In this document: piece after piece, positions 33,526 through 41,554 of the stretch
Numbering within the stretch: position 1 is the stretch's first letter
Layout of the letters: every line of letters begins with the position of its first letter
Origin: G963665495 sp963677785
GTDB taxonomy: Bacteria; Desulfobacterota; Desulfovibrionia; Desulfovibrionales; Desulfovibrionaceae
Reading direction: 5' to 3'
DNA length: 64,000 nt
Assembly: GCA_963677785.2 (NCBI GenBank)
Contig: CAXXDH010000003.1
Coordinates: 3,658,001 to 3,722,000, forward strand
Notes under the pieces: model-generated
What the model saw: the letters and a program-made list of their open reading frames with translations, nothing else
Told to the model about the DNA's origin: nothing
Database searches by the model: none
Translations under genes and position numbers: made by a program

Positions 33526-33789
33526 CGTGTTTCCTCCTCTAGGAAAGTTTTTGGTTCCTCAGTTAATGCACGTTTTCGTGTTACAGTTTAGAGGCAAAAA
33601 GGTGAAAGGTCTGTTTCGTTGGGGAGTTGTCATACGGGATTCGTGTGCTTAATCTGGCGACCTTTTTTCCCCTGTAAAAGGGAACCTGCAACAACACTAT
33701 GTTGCGTCTTGTTTATCCTATCCGCGCGTGGCATAGTGAATGAAATATAACCTTCTTATCCAGGAAGAAAAAAAGCAAGGAAGTACGCT
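33526..33789. promoter_or_regulatory. Divergent promoter region of phosphatase and moaE-like genes
   Basis: These 264 bases hold the promoters of two divergent genes. A TTGTCAT element near 33627 resembles a Pho-box half-site, but no second half at the required 11-base spacing was found. TTCCC and GGGAA form a small hairpin at about 33669-33685. No gene is supported. Confidence 0.35.
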
Positions 33790-34152
33790 ATGGATATTTC
33801 CGCTGCCATTGCAGCAATGAAAAAGGAACCGGGATTTGCCGAAAAGGTCGGCATGGTGTTGGTGCACAACGGCGTCGCCAGGGCTAACTCCCGTACGGGC
33901 GAACCAGTGGCGTCGCTGGATGTAGCGGTGGATCAGGAGCTTGTCGAGTCTTTGCGACAGGAATACGAACGGCGGCCGGGAATATTTAAAATTGTCATAG
34001 AGGCCAACTCAGGCCATGTAGAGCCCACTGACGACCTGCTGTTTATCATTGTAGCTGGTGATTTGCGTGAAAACGTCAAAGCTGTGCTGGCCGAAGTGCT
34101 CGACCGGGTCAAATCCGAGGCGATTTCCAAAAAAGAGTACGCTCCCGAATAG
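33790..34152 (+). CDS. MoaE-like molybdopterin synthase catalytic subunit
   Basis: A 120-residue protein. Its C-terminal half follows the MoaE pattern: IVIEANSGHVEPTDDLLFIIVAGDLRE, then VLAEVLDRVKSEAISKKEY, close to the usual RVGxVxxGE...DRLKxExPxWKKE with its lysines. MoaE inserts sulfur into precursor Z to make molybdopterin, together with MoaD. The N-terminal half is divergent and shorter than in E. coli MoaE, so the assignment is a family call. AAGGAAG precedes the ATG at 33790. It ends in a strong bidirectional terminator. Confidence 0.7.
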   Translation: MDISAAIAAMKKEPGFAEKVGMVLVHNGVARANSRTGEPVASLDVAVDQELVESLRQEYERRPGIFKIVIEANSGHVEPTDDLLFIIVAGDLRENVKAVLAEVLDRVKSEAISKKEYAPE

Positions 34153-34156
34153 GCAA

Positions 34157-34190
34157 AAAAAGCCGGACCAAAAATGGTCCGGCTTTTTTC
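34157..34190. terminator. Bidirectional terminator between moaE-like and fmdB genes
   Basis: AGCCGGACC (34161-34169) pairs with GGTCCGGCT (34176-34184), flanked by an A-run and a T-run. It can end transcripts from both sides: the moaE-like gene (plus) and the selenoprotein-fmdB unit (minus). Confidence 0.9.
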
Positions 34191-34221
34191 ATGGCTCCCG
34201 CCGGGAGCCTGAGGATTACCC

Positions 34222-34431
34222 TCAGGAAAACCCGCCTGTTCCGCAACTGCTTGCAGACGGCATTGCTCCTGAGAATGCGTTTCCTGAAGAGCGTACACTG
34301 GGTGCGCTGATGCAGCGTTTCACTTTGTCGCTTCCGCAGGACGGACATTTGGGAGCTTCGGAATCGGACCCCAAGATCAGCTCCTCAAATTTTTGACCGC
34401 ATTGTTCACAAACATACTCGAATAACGGCAT
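34222..34431 (-). CDS. FmdB-family zinc-ribbon protein
   Basis: A 69-residue protein of the FmdB/CxxC_CxxC_SSSS type. The N-terminus MPLFEYVCEQCGQKFE supplies the first CxxC pair and CPSCGSDKVKR the second, making a zinc ribbon. The tail is Ser/Gly rich (SSGNAFSGAMPSASSCGTGG) as usual. These proteins are called putative regulators, but the role is not settled. It starts 29 bases after the end of the candidate selenoprotein frame on the same strand, so the two are probably cotranscribed. Confidence 0.9.
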   Translation of the reverse strand: MPLFEYVCEQCGQKFEELILGSDSEAPKCPSCGSDKVKRCISAPSVRSSGNAFSGAMPSASSCGTGGFS

Positions 34432-34460
34432 TGTCTTCTCCCGGGTTTTGCGGACACGCG

Positions 34461-34622
34461 TTATCTGGTGTTTTCATCTTTGTCTTCGGTCTGTTCCGGC
34501 TCTTTAGGCTGCCAACTGCAGCTTTTTGCCGCGCCTCAGCCTATTCCCAGTTTGGGAAAGACAAAACGGACCAGCAGAAAATAAACGACTACAAGGGCGA
34601 TAATTCCCAGAGTATCTTGCAT
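34461..34622 (-). CDS. Candidate selenoprotein: one-span membrane protein with in-frame UGA
   Basis: From ATG 34622, with TGGAGG seven bases upstream, the frame reads MQDTLGIIALVVVYFLLVRF, then VFPKLGIG, then UGA at 34538-34536. It continues as GAAKSCSWQPKEPEQTEDKD, then ENTR, to TAA at 34461. Read through, the product has 53 residues: one membrane segment (5-22), a U-x5-C motif at the membrane exit, and a charged tail. A 5-base-pair hairpin (GCTGC/GCAGC) begins 13 bases after the UGA, with loop AGUUG. This places the loop 18 bases from the UGA with a G in its first two positions, as expected for a bacterial SECIS. Ending at TAA leaves a normal 29-base gap to fmdB, whereas ending at UGA leaves about 100. 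The alternative is a 28-residue peptide or a recent nonsense mutation. Sec is inferred, not proven. Confidence 0.6.
34505..34543 (-). promoter_or_regulatory. SECIS-like RNA structure at the in-frame UGA
   Basis: On the minus strand, GCTGC (34522-34518) and GCAGC (34512-34508) enclose the loop AGTTG (34517-34513), downstream of the UGA at 34538-34536. An alternative seven-base-pair helix, TAGGCTG (34543-34537) with CAGCCTA (34511-34505), traps the first two bases of the UGA in its 5' strand. Both use the same 3' segment. Confidence 0.5.
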
Positions 34623-34827
34623 CCAGCTACCTCCAAATCTGCTGAATTCCGTTGAACAGTACTGTCCATCGGGAAGATAAAGGTAAGATCTATAAATACG
34701 CCTGGCAAGTGCCGGGAACTTCTATAATAATGATTGAAACACCGACGATTGACAGGATGGATGAGGCAATCTAGTTAGTGAATTGGACTCATGGCATTAG
34801 CACCGTTTTGAAACAGGAAGGTTTTTA
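34623..34827. promoter_or_regulatory. Divergent region between candidate selenoprotein and bcp
   Basis: These 205 bases are AT-rich and hold start signals of both genes. No further gene and no recognised regulatory RNA is seen. Confidence 0.4.
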
Positions 34828-35319
34828 ATGAGTACGGAAACAAACATTCCGGAGCAGGGGCAGCCTGCTCCCGACTTCTGTCTGCCGGACGCACTTGGGG
34901 AACAGCTTTGTCTTAAAGAGTTGGCTGGGAAGTGGGTGGTTTTGTATTTTTATCCAAGAGACAACACCTCGGGCTGCACTACAGAAGCACTCGAATTCAC
35001 CGGACTGAAGGCTGTATTCGAATCGCTGAATGCGGTGATTCTGGGCGTGAGCAAAGATTCTGCTGCGTCGCATCAGAAATTCGCTGAAAAGCACGGCCTG
35101 ACCATCAAGCTGTTATCCGACCCGGAAAAAACGGTTTTGCAACTCTACGGGGCCTGGCGCCTGAAGAAAATGTACGGCAAGGAAAGCCTTGGTGTGGTTC
35201 GCTCAACCTTTTTGATTGACCCGAAGCAGCAGATTCGCAAAGCTTGGCCCAGGGTGGCCAAAGCTGCCGGGCATGCGGAAAAGGTTTTGGACGCTTTGCG
35301 GGAACTAGCCGGCGAGTAA
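34828..35319 (+). CDS. bcp: Bcp/PrxQ-type peroxiredoxin
   Basis: A 163-residue thiol peroxidase of the BCP group. The fold start is GQPAPDFCLPDALGEQL, and the peroxidatic cysteine is in YPRDNTSGCTTEALEF near residue 50. The second cysteine expected five residues later in the two-cysteine PrxQ type is absent, so this is probably the one-cysteine kind. GVSKDSAASHQKFAEKHGL and VRSTFLIDPKQQIRKAW are typical further segments. It detoxifies hydroperoxides with thioredoxin as reductant. Cysteine, not a UGA codon, is at the active position, although some relatives carry selenocysteine there. Confidence 0.92.
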   Translation: MSTETNIPEQGQPAPDFCLPDALGEQLCLKELAGKWVVLYFYPRDNTSGCTTEALEFTGLKAVFESLNAVILGVSKDSAASHQKFAEKHGLTIKLLSDPEKTVLQLYGAWRLKKMYGKESLGVVRSTFLIDPKQQIRKAWPRVAKAAGHAEKVLDALRELAGE

Positions 35320-35708
35320 TTGGATACGTGCGGGCGTTATCGCAGTCACACTCGGTGCGGGGGAAGTGTGCCGGATTCCGGCCAGGCGGCAAAGGCTTCT
35401 AGGTCGATATTGCCAGAGCGAGCTCGACGAAGACCATATCCGTTGCCCACGGGGGGCGGCCAACTGGATGTTGTTGAGGGTGAGAAACAGCCTTGCAACC
35501 ACATCCGTAATACGCTTGTTTCCATCGATGAAGAGAGTTTTCTGGTCAAGCCGTAAGAGTATTTCGCCGGAGTTAAACGAAAGCCGTTATTCGCTCCCTC
35601 TGTCATTATGGATACTATGATACTATCTCCTTCGCCGACTTTCAGTTGCTCAAGCACTTTTTTGGGCAGCAGAACACCATACAATTCCCCTATTTTTCGA
35701 ATTTTCAA
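35320..35708 (-). pseudogene. Decayed AbrB/MazE antitoxin - Doc toxin locus
   Basis: From ATG 35708 the minus strand begins as an AbrB/MazE-type antitoxin: MKIRKIGELYGVLLPKKVLE, then GEGDSIIVSI. After about 46 codons the antitoxin ends abruptly. A one-base shift then gives Doc/Fic sequence, including the active-site core LFIDGNKRITDVVARLFLTL and NNIQL. Further shifts give MVFVELALA and NIDLEAFAAW, the Doc C-terminal helices. The antitoxin C-terminus and toxin N-terminus are missing, and at least three frameshifts are present. The locus is dead; the 120-residue open frame ending at 35346 is an accident of the fusion. Confidence 0.75.
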
Positions 35709-35757
35709 TTCGCGTATGGGGAGCTTCTGTTACTACAAAAGCACAGATTGAAGGGCG

Positions 35758-36879
35758 TCAATGTTCCTTGTCCGAACGTACGAGCAATTCCCCTTCATAA
35801 CCGAAGACGAAGATCTCCAGATCCGGGCCGGGCCCGAGGAATATGCGTGCCTGTTGCAATGCCTGGTCACGGGCCAGGGACCAGACCCGTGTGGCCAGAG
35901 GGCTTTTACCCAACAGCTCCGCGACCCGGCGAACTGTGACGGCTGTTCGGGCTTCGCGTATCAGCTCTTTGTCGCACCCCGCGGTTTCGCACCAGGAAGC
36001 CAGCAATTCGCCGTCCACAGGGCCGCTTTTGGCGTGCGTATAGGCAAGTCCCTGGGCCATTTTGACGAGTTTGCCCGGATAGCAGCCCCAGAATACCCGT
36101 GCGAATTTTCGGGCGGCGGCCTGCTGCAGGCTGAAGGCAAAAAAATCAGCGACTTGGATAAAACAACGTTCAGAGAGTTCCGGGAAAACGGCCTGGAGCA
36201 AACGCTCGCTTCTGCGGCCTGTGGAAAAACAGACCGTAGGCAGTTCGAGGGCCTGGGCCACATCAAGGGCTTCGGCGATGGACGCCTGCCAGGCTTCGTT
36301 ACTGAAGGGGCGGACAATGCCGCTGGTGCCGAGAATGGAGATGCCGCCCACAATGCCCAGGCGCGGATTCATGGTCCGCTTGGCAATCTCCTCGCCGTTT
36401 TCCACACTGACAAGTACGTCCGCGCCACCCTCGTAGCCCGTGAGAGAGAACGCCTCGCGTACGGTGTCCTGAATCTGTTTGAGCGGAGCGGGATTGATGG
36501 CGGCTTCACCTGGGAGGCGCGGAAGTCCGGGCAGAGTGACCCGGCCGACCCCTTGGCCACCTTCAACGTTGATTTCTCCAGCCGTGCGGGAGATGAGCCG
36601 GACCTCTGCCCAGAGTCTGGCCCCGTGCGTGGCGTCAGGGTCGTCTCCGCCGTCTTTGATGACGGCCGCACGTACGGCAGCTCCCAGAATCAGCAGCTGC
36701 TCGACCGGGACTTCGAGACGTCCGCCCATGGGCAAGGGCACTTGGCAACGGTCACAACGAGTAGCGCCCAGCAACAACAACGCAGCGGCCTTGGCTGCGG
36801 CTGCCACGGCGGTACCTGTGGTAAACCCCTCGCGAAGTCGCGGTTTAGTGCTCGGTGCCCGAGTGGCTGCTGGTGACAT
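35758..36879 (-). CDS. cbiD: Cobalt-precorrin-5B C1-methyltransferase
   Basis: A 373-residue CbiD of the anaerobic cobalamin pathway, which uses SAM to methylate C1 of the corrin ring. The N-terminal signature FTTGTAVAAAAKAAALLLLG is present near residue 19. KDGGDDPDATHGARLWAEV and NPRLGIVGGISILGTSGIVRPFS are equally typical. The last part (about 300-373) is also present, so the enzyme looks complete. The start overlaps the upstream 141-residue gene by 35 bases, suggesting translational coupling. Other cbi genes are not in the window except cobO at 43707. Confidence 0.94.
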   Translation of the reverse strand: MSPAATRAPSTKPRLREGFTTGTAVAAAAKAAALLLLGATRCDRCQVPLPMGGRLEVPVEQLLILGAAVRAAVIKDGGDDPDATHGARLWAEVRLISRTAGEINVEGGQGVGRVTLPGLPRLPGEAAINPAPLKQIQDTVREAFSLTGYEGGADVLVSVENGEEIAKRTMNPRLGIVGGISILGTSGIVRPFSNEAWQASIAEALDVAQALELPTVCFSTGRRSERLLQAVFPELSERCFIQVADFFAFSLQQAAARKFARVFWGCYPGKLVKMAQGLAYTHAKSGPVDGELLASWCETAGCDKELIREARTAVTVRRVAELLGKSPLATRVWSLARDQALQQARIFLGPGPDLEIFVFGYEGELLVRSDKEH

Positions 36880-37270
36880 TGTCCACCAGGTCTTCTTTCA
36901 ACGCTTTTTTCAACGCTTGAGCGTAGTTTTCCACGTCTTTGGCCTGCATGCCCTGCAAAAGATCTTCGGAGGAGGTGATCTCCGTGAATTTTTGTTGCAA
37001 CGCGCACAGCAGAAACACGCCAATCGGTTTACCTCCCAAGACAATGGCCGCCATGATGTTACTGTTCCGCAAACGTTTGCGAAAGGATTCCGGCATGCCT
37101 GGAGCGCTATCCACCATGTGTTTGGGATAAAACGAATAGGTTATGGTCATATTGGCCGTGGCCAGGGGTTGGTTGCTGAATCCGTCGTCAAGGTCGAGGT
37201 CTGCGCCTTGCGCTGACTGGATGACATTGAACAGATCCCCGGCAAGAGAAGTCGTATAACTATCGTCCAT
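36845..37270 (-). CDS. Uncharacterised protein upstream of cbiD
   Basis: A 141-residue soluble protein without signal peptide or clear motif. It has an acidic start (MDDSYTTSLAGDLFNVIQSA), a middle with a short hydrophobic strand (IMAAIVLGGKPIGVFLLCAL) and a helical C-terminus. Overlap with cbiD suggests coexpression. The ribosome binding site is weak (GAGG, 12 bases before the ATG). A hairpin with an 8-base-pair stem lies in its leader at 37310-37331. No family is recognised and no function is proposed. Confidence 0.6.
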   Translation of the reverse strand: MDDSYTTSLAGDLFNVIQSAQGADLDLDDGFSNQPLATANMTITYSFYPKHMVDSAPGMPESFRKRLRNSNIMAAIVLGGKPIGVFLLCALQQKFTEITSSEDLLQGMQAKDVENYAQALKKALKEDLVDNVTSSHSGTEH

Positions 37271-37309
37271 GAGTAGTCTATGCCTCGCAAAAAAATTGTC
37301 CGCAGTTAG

Positions 37310-37331
37310 GCGGCACCTTCAAGGGTACCGC
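37310..37331 (-). promoter_or_regulatory. Leader hairpin upstream of the cbiD operon
   Basis: GCGGCACC (37310-37317) pairs with GGTACCGC (37324-37331) around TTCAAG. On the minus strand a T7 run follows about 16 bases later, and then the start codon. It could act as an attenuator. The conserved boxes of a cobalamin riboswitch were not found. Confidence 0.35.
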
Positions 37332-37966
37332 AGGAAAAAGACAAGGGCAAACGCGCTATCGGGCAACCGGAAGAGCCGACGGTGTTGAAGCGATGCCCTA
37401 ATCAGTGAATATCCTGCTTAAAGACCGGTGCATTGCTATAGAGTGCACGAGTTTTTCAGCAGAGTTGCCGCAAAGTCCATTACAGTTTTTTTGGTGGCAC
37501 ACGAGCTTGGTGCCCCTTCCCAAAAACGGCTTGATAGCGCTTCTTGAATATTTTTTGATTTATTTCAAGCGAATTCTTTCCCATCCTGTTCTTTGCCTGT
37601 GTGACCCCGACTGCTCTCTTGAAGGCAATTGTCTTTAGAAAATGGAGAGCTGATTTTTAGCAGATATCTTTCACAAGTTTTTTTTGATTTGAAAAAGTGT
37701 CAAACTCAGTACAGATTTTCATAATAAAATGGTATATAACGTTGAAAACGAAAAGCCTTGAATTCACCACACGGATGTGCAGGTTTTGTGTGGGCGGATT
37801 TTGTAGGGCAAAACAGCCGATAAAAAGGATGGCTGTCTTTTTTATGGACTGCTATGTTGTGAGAATGTAAGGAGGCAGTCTGCCTTTCTAACAATTTGGA
37901 CTGTAATTTTCCTCTTCATTGAGGAATGAGAGATAGATACGTATATTGTATGTTTCAGGAAATAGT
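37332..37966. other. Long intergenic region with a plus-strand terminator, no clear gene
   Basis: This 635-base AT-rich gap separates the cbiD operon (minus) from a hybrid kinase (plus). ACAGCC (37813-37818) and GGCTGT (37831-37836) followed by CTTTTTT form a good plus-strand terminator at 37813-37843. CCTC/GAGG near 37910 is a small hairpin. A 77-codon plus frame at 37405-37638 lacks a ribosome binding site. A small RNA ending at the terminator is possible but not shown. Confidence 0.4.
37813..37843 (+). terminator. Orphan plus-strand terminator
   Basis: A six-base-pair GC-rich stem (ACAGCC/GGCTGT, loop 12) is followed by CTTTTTT. No protein gene precedes it on this strand, so it ends an unidentified transcript. 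Confidence 0.6.
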
Positions 37967-40726
37967 ATGCCTAATTATGCTGCCATGACTAAAGATGAGC
38001 TTGTTGCTGCATTGCAGCAGGCCCAGGGTGAAATATCCCGGCTTCAGTTTCGTTTGGATGCGCTTGAATCCTTTGGATGGGCAGGAAGTTTTGAGTCCGA
38101 CCTGATAAACAAGGAAGAACTCTGGAGCGATGGAATGTATCGACTTTGGGGCTACCTTCCGGGATCCTTTACTCCCGAGGCATCTTTTATAGCAAATCAT
38201 ACGCATGAAGCGGATAAACTATTTGTTGGAGAACAATTCGCTTCATTGTACGGAGAAAAGGACTCCATAGAATTCCAGTTCAGGCGCATTTTGAAAAATG
38301 GAGAAACGGCATACGGTTTATGCAGGGCGGCTATCGACCGGACTCCATCCGGCGAGCCCATGCGAATATCCGGTTTTTTGCTGGATTGTACCGAACGCCA
38401 GGTTCTTGAAGAAGAGCGTACGCGGGACAAGAAACTGCTGCATGAAACACAGATGCTCAGCGATACCGGGGGCTGGGAGCTGAACCTTGATACAGACGAA
38501 TGCCATTGGACTGATAATCTGGGCCGAATGCTAGGCTACAAACCCGACGAGCTTCCTGAGAATAAACGCCATTTTTTTCTGGAAATGATTCTTCACCCGG
38601 ATGATCAGGAGCTTTTCAAACAGACTTTACAACGGGTTGCGGAACAAAATGTTTTTCAATCCATAGAATATCGTGCCTTATGCAAGAACGGTGACATAAA
38701 ATATTTTTACTGCGTCATCAAACCTGATAACACCAATAATGGGAAGGCGCCCCGGATTCTGGGAGCCAATCTCGACGTCACTTCCCGCAAGCGCGCCATT
38801 GATTCGCTCCGGCGTAGTGAGGAAAAATTCCGTATTATTTTTGAGCGGGCGCCCATCGGCATTGTGATATTTAATGAGAAAGGCGTAATACTCGAATGCA
38901 ATCCCCATTTTTTAAAAATTTTCGGTGCGTCTTCATCAGAATTATACACTGGCCGCAATTTGTTGACGTCCGGTGCCGATGCGGCTGTAGTCGCATCTTT
39001 TTCCGATGCCATAACAAAAGGGGGAGGCTCATTCGAGGGGTATTATACCTCGCTGATCACGCATAAAAAAATGTACATACAAACACTTCATGTAAAAGTG
39101 GCGTCTAATCTGTTCCTGAGTGTATTGGCGGATCTCACTGAACGCAAACATGCCGAAGAAGCGTTGCAGGAAAGCAAAGAGCGTTACTCTCTGGTTGTAA
39201 AAGGCAGCAGGGACGGCATATGGGATGTGGATTTGCGTACGGGGAAATTTTACCATTCCCCCAGGTTTCTGAAAATGCTTGGGTATGAGGCGGAAGAGTT
39301 CGCAGCCATTTCCCGAAATTGGCGTGAAAGAGTACATCCGAATGACCGAAAGCGTATCTTTGCGGCTGTGCAGCGCTGCCTTTCTGGTCAGAAAGATACT
39401 TTTTCGGAGGAATGCCGGATCCGTCGTAAAAATGGTTCCTATCTTTGGGTATTTGCCCAGGGTATTTCTGCGAAGGGTGCGGAAGGCTCGGTACATCGTA
39501 TGGCGGGAGCGTATTCCGATATTTCCGAGAGAAAAAAAGCGGAAGTGGAACTGATCAAGGCCAAAGAGTACGCGGAACATGCCAGTAAAGCCAAAAACGC
39601 CTTTTTGGCGAACATGAGCCATGAAATCCGGACACCACTGAACGGCATTATCGGCCTAGTGCAATTGTTGCTGGACTCGCGGCTGAATGAGGAACAAAAG
39701 GTCCAGGTTGCCATGATTCATGACACCGGCATAAACCTGCAGCATATTTTGAATGATATCCTTGATCTCTCCCGCATCGAGGCCGGCCATCTAGATATTC
39801 ATCTGGAATCTTTTTCCTTGAATTCCGTCGTACGGTCGATCTCCGGGGCTTTTGCCAATGAGGCTAAGGCCAAAGGGCTTAGTTTCAGCTGTGAACTAGC
39901 ACCGGATGTTCCCTCTGTCCTTGTGGGGGATGTCACCCGTATCCGGCAGGTTTTGTATAATCTTGTAGGAAATTCGTTAAAATATACGGAAAAAGGCTTC
40001 ATTCGGCTGGAAATCTATTGTTTGCCGTACGCCAGGGCGGACAACAGTATCTTGCTGCATTTCGCCGTGATTGATTCCGGGATTGGCATTTCCGATGATA
40101 CGTTGGAGAGTGTTTTCGAAAGTTTCACCCAGGTGAAAACGGTATATACCAAGCAATACGGAGGCTCCGGCCTTGGTCTGACCATAGTGAAAATGCTTAT
40201 CCAACGCATGGGCGGGAATCTGGCCATTGCCAGCGAGTTCGGAAAAGGCACGGAAATTCATGTGAGCCTTGAGCTTGCCCTGCCCGAGGAGCGCCAGCAA
40301 ACAGTGCAGCCAAAAACGGCATCCAGTGAATTGTCCTATGAGGAATGCGCCGTTCTTCTGGTGGAGGATGACCCTGTCAACCGGATCATGGCGGGGCGAT
40401 TGCTCGAAAAAATGGGGTGTGCCGTTTCCACGGCCACCAACGGGCAGGAAGCACTGGAGATGCTTCCTGAAACAAATGTGGATTGCATTTTTATGGACAT
40501 TCAGATGCCCGTCATGGACGGAGTGGAAGCGACCAGGCGTATCAGAACGGATGCAACCGGCGCCTTTGATCCCAATATTCCCATAGTGGCCATTACCGCG
40601 TATGCCATGGAAGGCGACAGGCAGAAGTTTCTCGACGCGGGCATGAGCGCATATCTTTCCAAGCCGGTGAATATTTATGCCTTGAAGAATGTGCTACAGC
40701 AAATTTTGGGAGCGGCTCCCTCCTGA
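37967..40726 (+). CDS. Multi-PAS hybrid sensor histidine kinase
   Basis: A 919-residue cytoplasmic hybrid kinase with no membrane segment. After a short coiled-coil (MTKDELVAALQQAQGEISRL) come four PAS/PAC modules in about 520 residues, each closed by a PAC motif such as GFLLDCTERQ, GANLDVTSRKR, LADLTERKHAEE and AYSDISERKKAE. The H-box is FLANMSHEIRTPLNGIIGLV, followed by HATPase (GNSLKYTEKG; GGSGLGLTIVKML) and a receiver with VEDDPVN and the Asp in FMDIQMPVMDG. TCAGGA at 37955 sets the ATG at 37967. The signal is probably internal (redox, heme or small molecule); no partner regulator is adjacent. Confidence 0.93.
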   Translation: MPNYAAMTKDELVAALQQAQGEISRLQFRLDALESFGWAGSFESDLINKEELWSDGMYRLWGYLPGSFTPEASFIANHTHEADKLFVGEQFASLYGEKDSIEFQFRRILKNGETAYGLCRAAIDRTPSGEPMRISGFLLDCTERQVLEEERTRDKKLLHETQMLSDTGGWELNLDTDECHWTDNLGRMLGYKPDELPENKRHFFLEMILHPDDQELFKQTLQRVAEQNVFQSIEYRALCKNGDIKYFYCVIKPDNTNNGKAPRILGANLDVTSRKRAIDSLRRSEEKFRIIFERAPIGIVIFNEKGVILECNPHFLKIFGASSSELYTGRNLLTSGADAAVVASFSDAITKGGGSFEGYYTSLITHKKMYIQTLHVKVASNLFLSVLADLTERKHAEEALQESKERYSLVVKGSRDGIWDVDLRTGKFYHSPRFLKMLGYEAEEFAAISRNWRERVHPNDRKRIFAAVQRCLSGQKDTFSEECRIRRKNGSYLWVFAQGISAKGAEGSVHRMAGAYSDISERKKAEVELIKAKEYAEHASKAKNAFLANMSHEIRTPLNGIIGLVQLLLDSRLNEEQKVQVAMIHDTGINLQHILNDILDLSRIEAGHLDIHLESFSLNSVVRSISGAFANEAKAKGLSFSCELAPDVPSVLVGDVTRIRQVLYNLVGNSLKYTEKGFIRLEIYCLPYARADNSILLHFAVIDSGIGISDDTLESVFESFTQVKTVYTKQYGGSGLGLTIVKMLIQRMGGNLAIASEFGKGTEIHVSLELALPEERQQTVQPKTASSELSYEECAVLLVEDDPVNRIMAGRLLEKMGCAVSTATNGQEALEMLPETNVDCIFMDIQMPVMDGVEATRRIRTDATGAFDPNIPIVAITAYAMEGDRQKFLDAGMSAYLSKPVNIYALKNVLQQILGAAPS

Positions 40727-40801
40727 TGTAGAACAGCGCGTATCGTATATTGTTTTTCAGGTAAGCTGATTTTTTGGGCAATACACTTTGTTGGAGGTAA
40801 C

Positions 40802-41512
40802 ATGGCTCTTTTTACGGCAGCGCTCGCTTATCTGGAGTCTCTGGGCCCCGGTTCGGGGTATTTTATACTGCTTCTTGCTTCGGGATTTGTTTTTATCTGC
40901 ATGGCAGTGCTTTCACTGGCAGGAGGCGAGACACATGGCGGATCCGAAAGTGTTTTGGACGGGGACCTGGACTCGGGTTCTTTGGAGCATTCGTACACTG
41001 AAGCTGAGCAGGGAGACGTTTCATCCTCCGATACGGTAGATGCCGAACAGGGAATGGATCTCGTCAAGTATCTCAGCTTCAGGAATTGCATCAACTATTT
41101 GCTTGGATTCAGCTTTTGCGGGTTTCTGGCTTCTCAGGGGGGACTGCATCCCATGCTGAGCGCTTTGCTTGCGCTTTCCGGAGGGTTCATCAGCGCGATT
41201 ATTATGTACAAGTTGATGGCGGCATTATATTCTTTATCTGATGTGCAGCCCTTGCGGAAGCAGGAGGCCTTCGGAGCCTTGGCCAAAGTATACATTCAGA
41301 TCGGGTCGAATCGTTCGGGCAGGGGAAAAATCATGCTCAAGGTTAAAGGGGCGCAACGGGAGTTCAGTGCGCTGACCGACCATGAAGCTGCATTGCGTAC
41401 GGGCGCTGTCGTTCGCGTAACGGGAATGGCAGATGGTTGTTATCTGGTCGAACCCGCGGCAAGGGAGGCTGCGGAATCGGCGATGGAAAAGGAAATCGAT
41501 GCGGATAACTGA
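40802..41512 (+). CDS. NfeD-like membrane protein with OB-fold, flotillin partner
   Basis: A 236-residue membrane protein. Its spans are near residues 17-42, 97-115 and 120-145, with an acidic Ser-rich loop between the first two. The C-terminal 75 residues (GALAKVYIQIGSNRSGRGKI, then GAVVRVTGM) look like the OB-fold of NfeD/YuaF-type proteins. These are regularly encoded with flotillins and help organise membrane microdomains. GGAGGTAAC precedes the ATG. The flotillin gene follows after 42 bases, so they form an operon. Confidence 0.75.
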   Translation: MALFTAALAYLESLGPGSGYFILLLASGFVFICMAVLSLAGGETHGGSESVLDGDLDSGSLEHSYTEAEQGDVSSSDTVDAEQGMDLVKYLSFRNCINYLLGFSFCGFLASQGGLHPMLSALLALSGGFISAIIMYKLMAALYSLSDVQPLRKQEAFGALAKVYIQIGSNRSGRGKIMLKVKGAQREFSALTDHEAALRTGAVVRVTGMADGCYLVEPAAREAAESAMEKEIDADN

Positions 41513-41554
41513 TAGGTAGCGTGAAACAGTATTACATCAAGGGGAGAGAAAGGA

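Noticed and set aside
33560..33700. Pho box for alkaline phosphatase
   Set aside because: A single TTGTCAT-like half-site without a second at the correct spacing is not enough.
37271..37400. Cobalamin riboswitch before the cbiD operon
   Set aside because: No GCCACTG box or other conserved B12 box is recognisable on the minus strand; only a simple hairpin is present.
37405..37638. 77-codon plus frame in the intergenic gap
   Set aside because: GTG start without a ribosome binding site, unusual composition and no recognisable domain.
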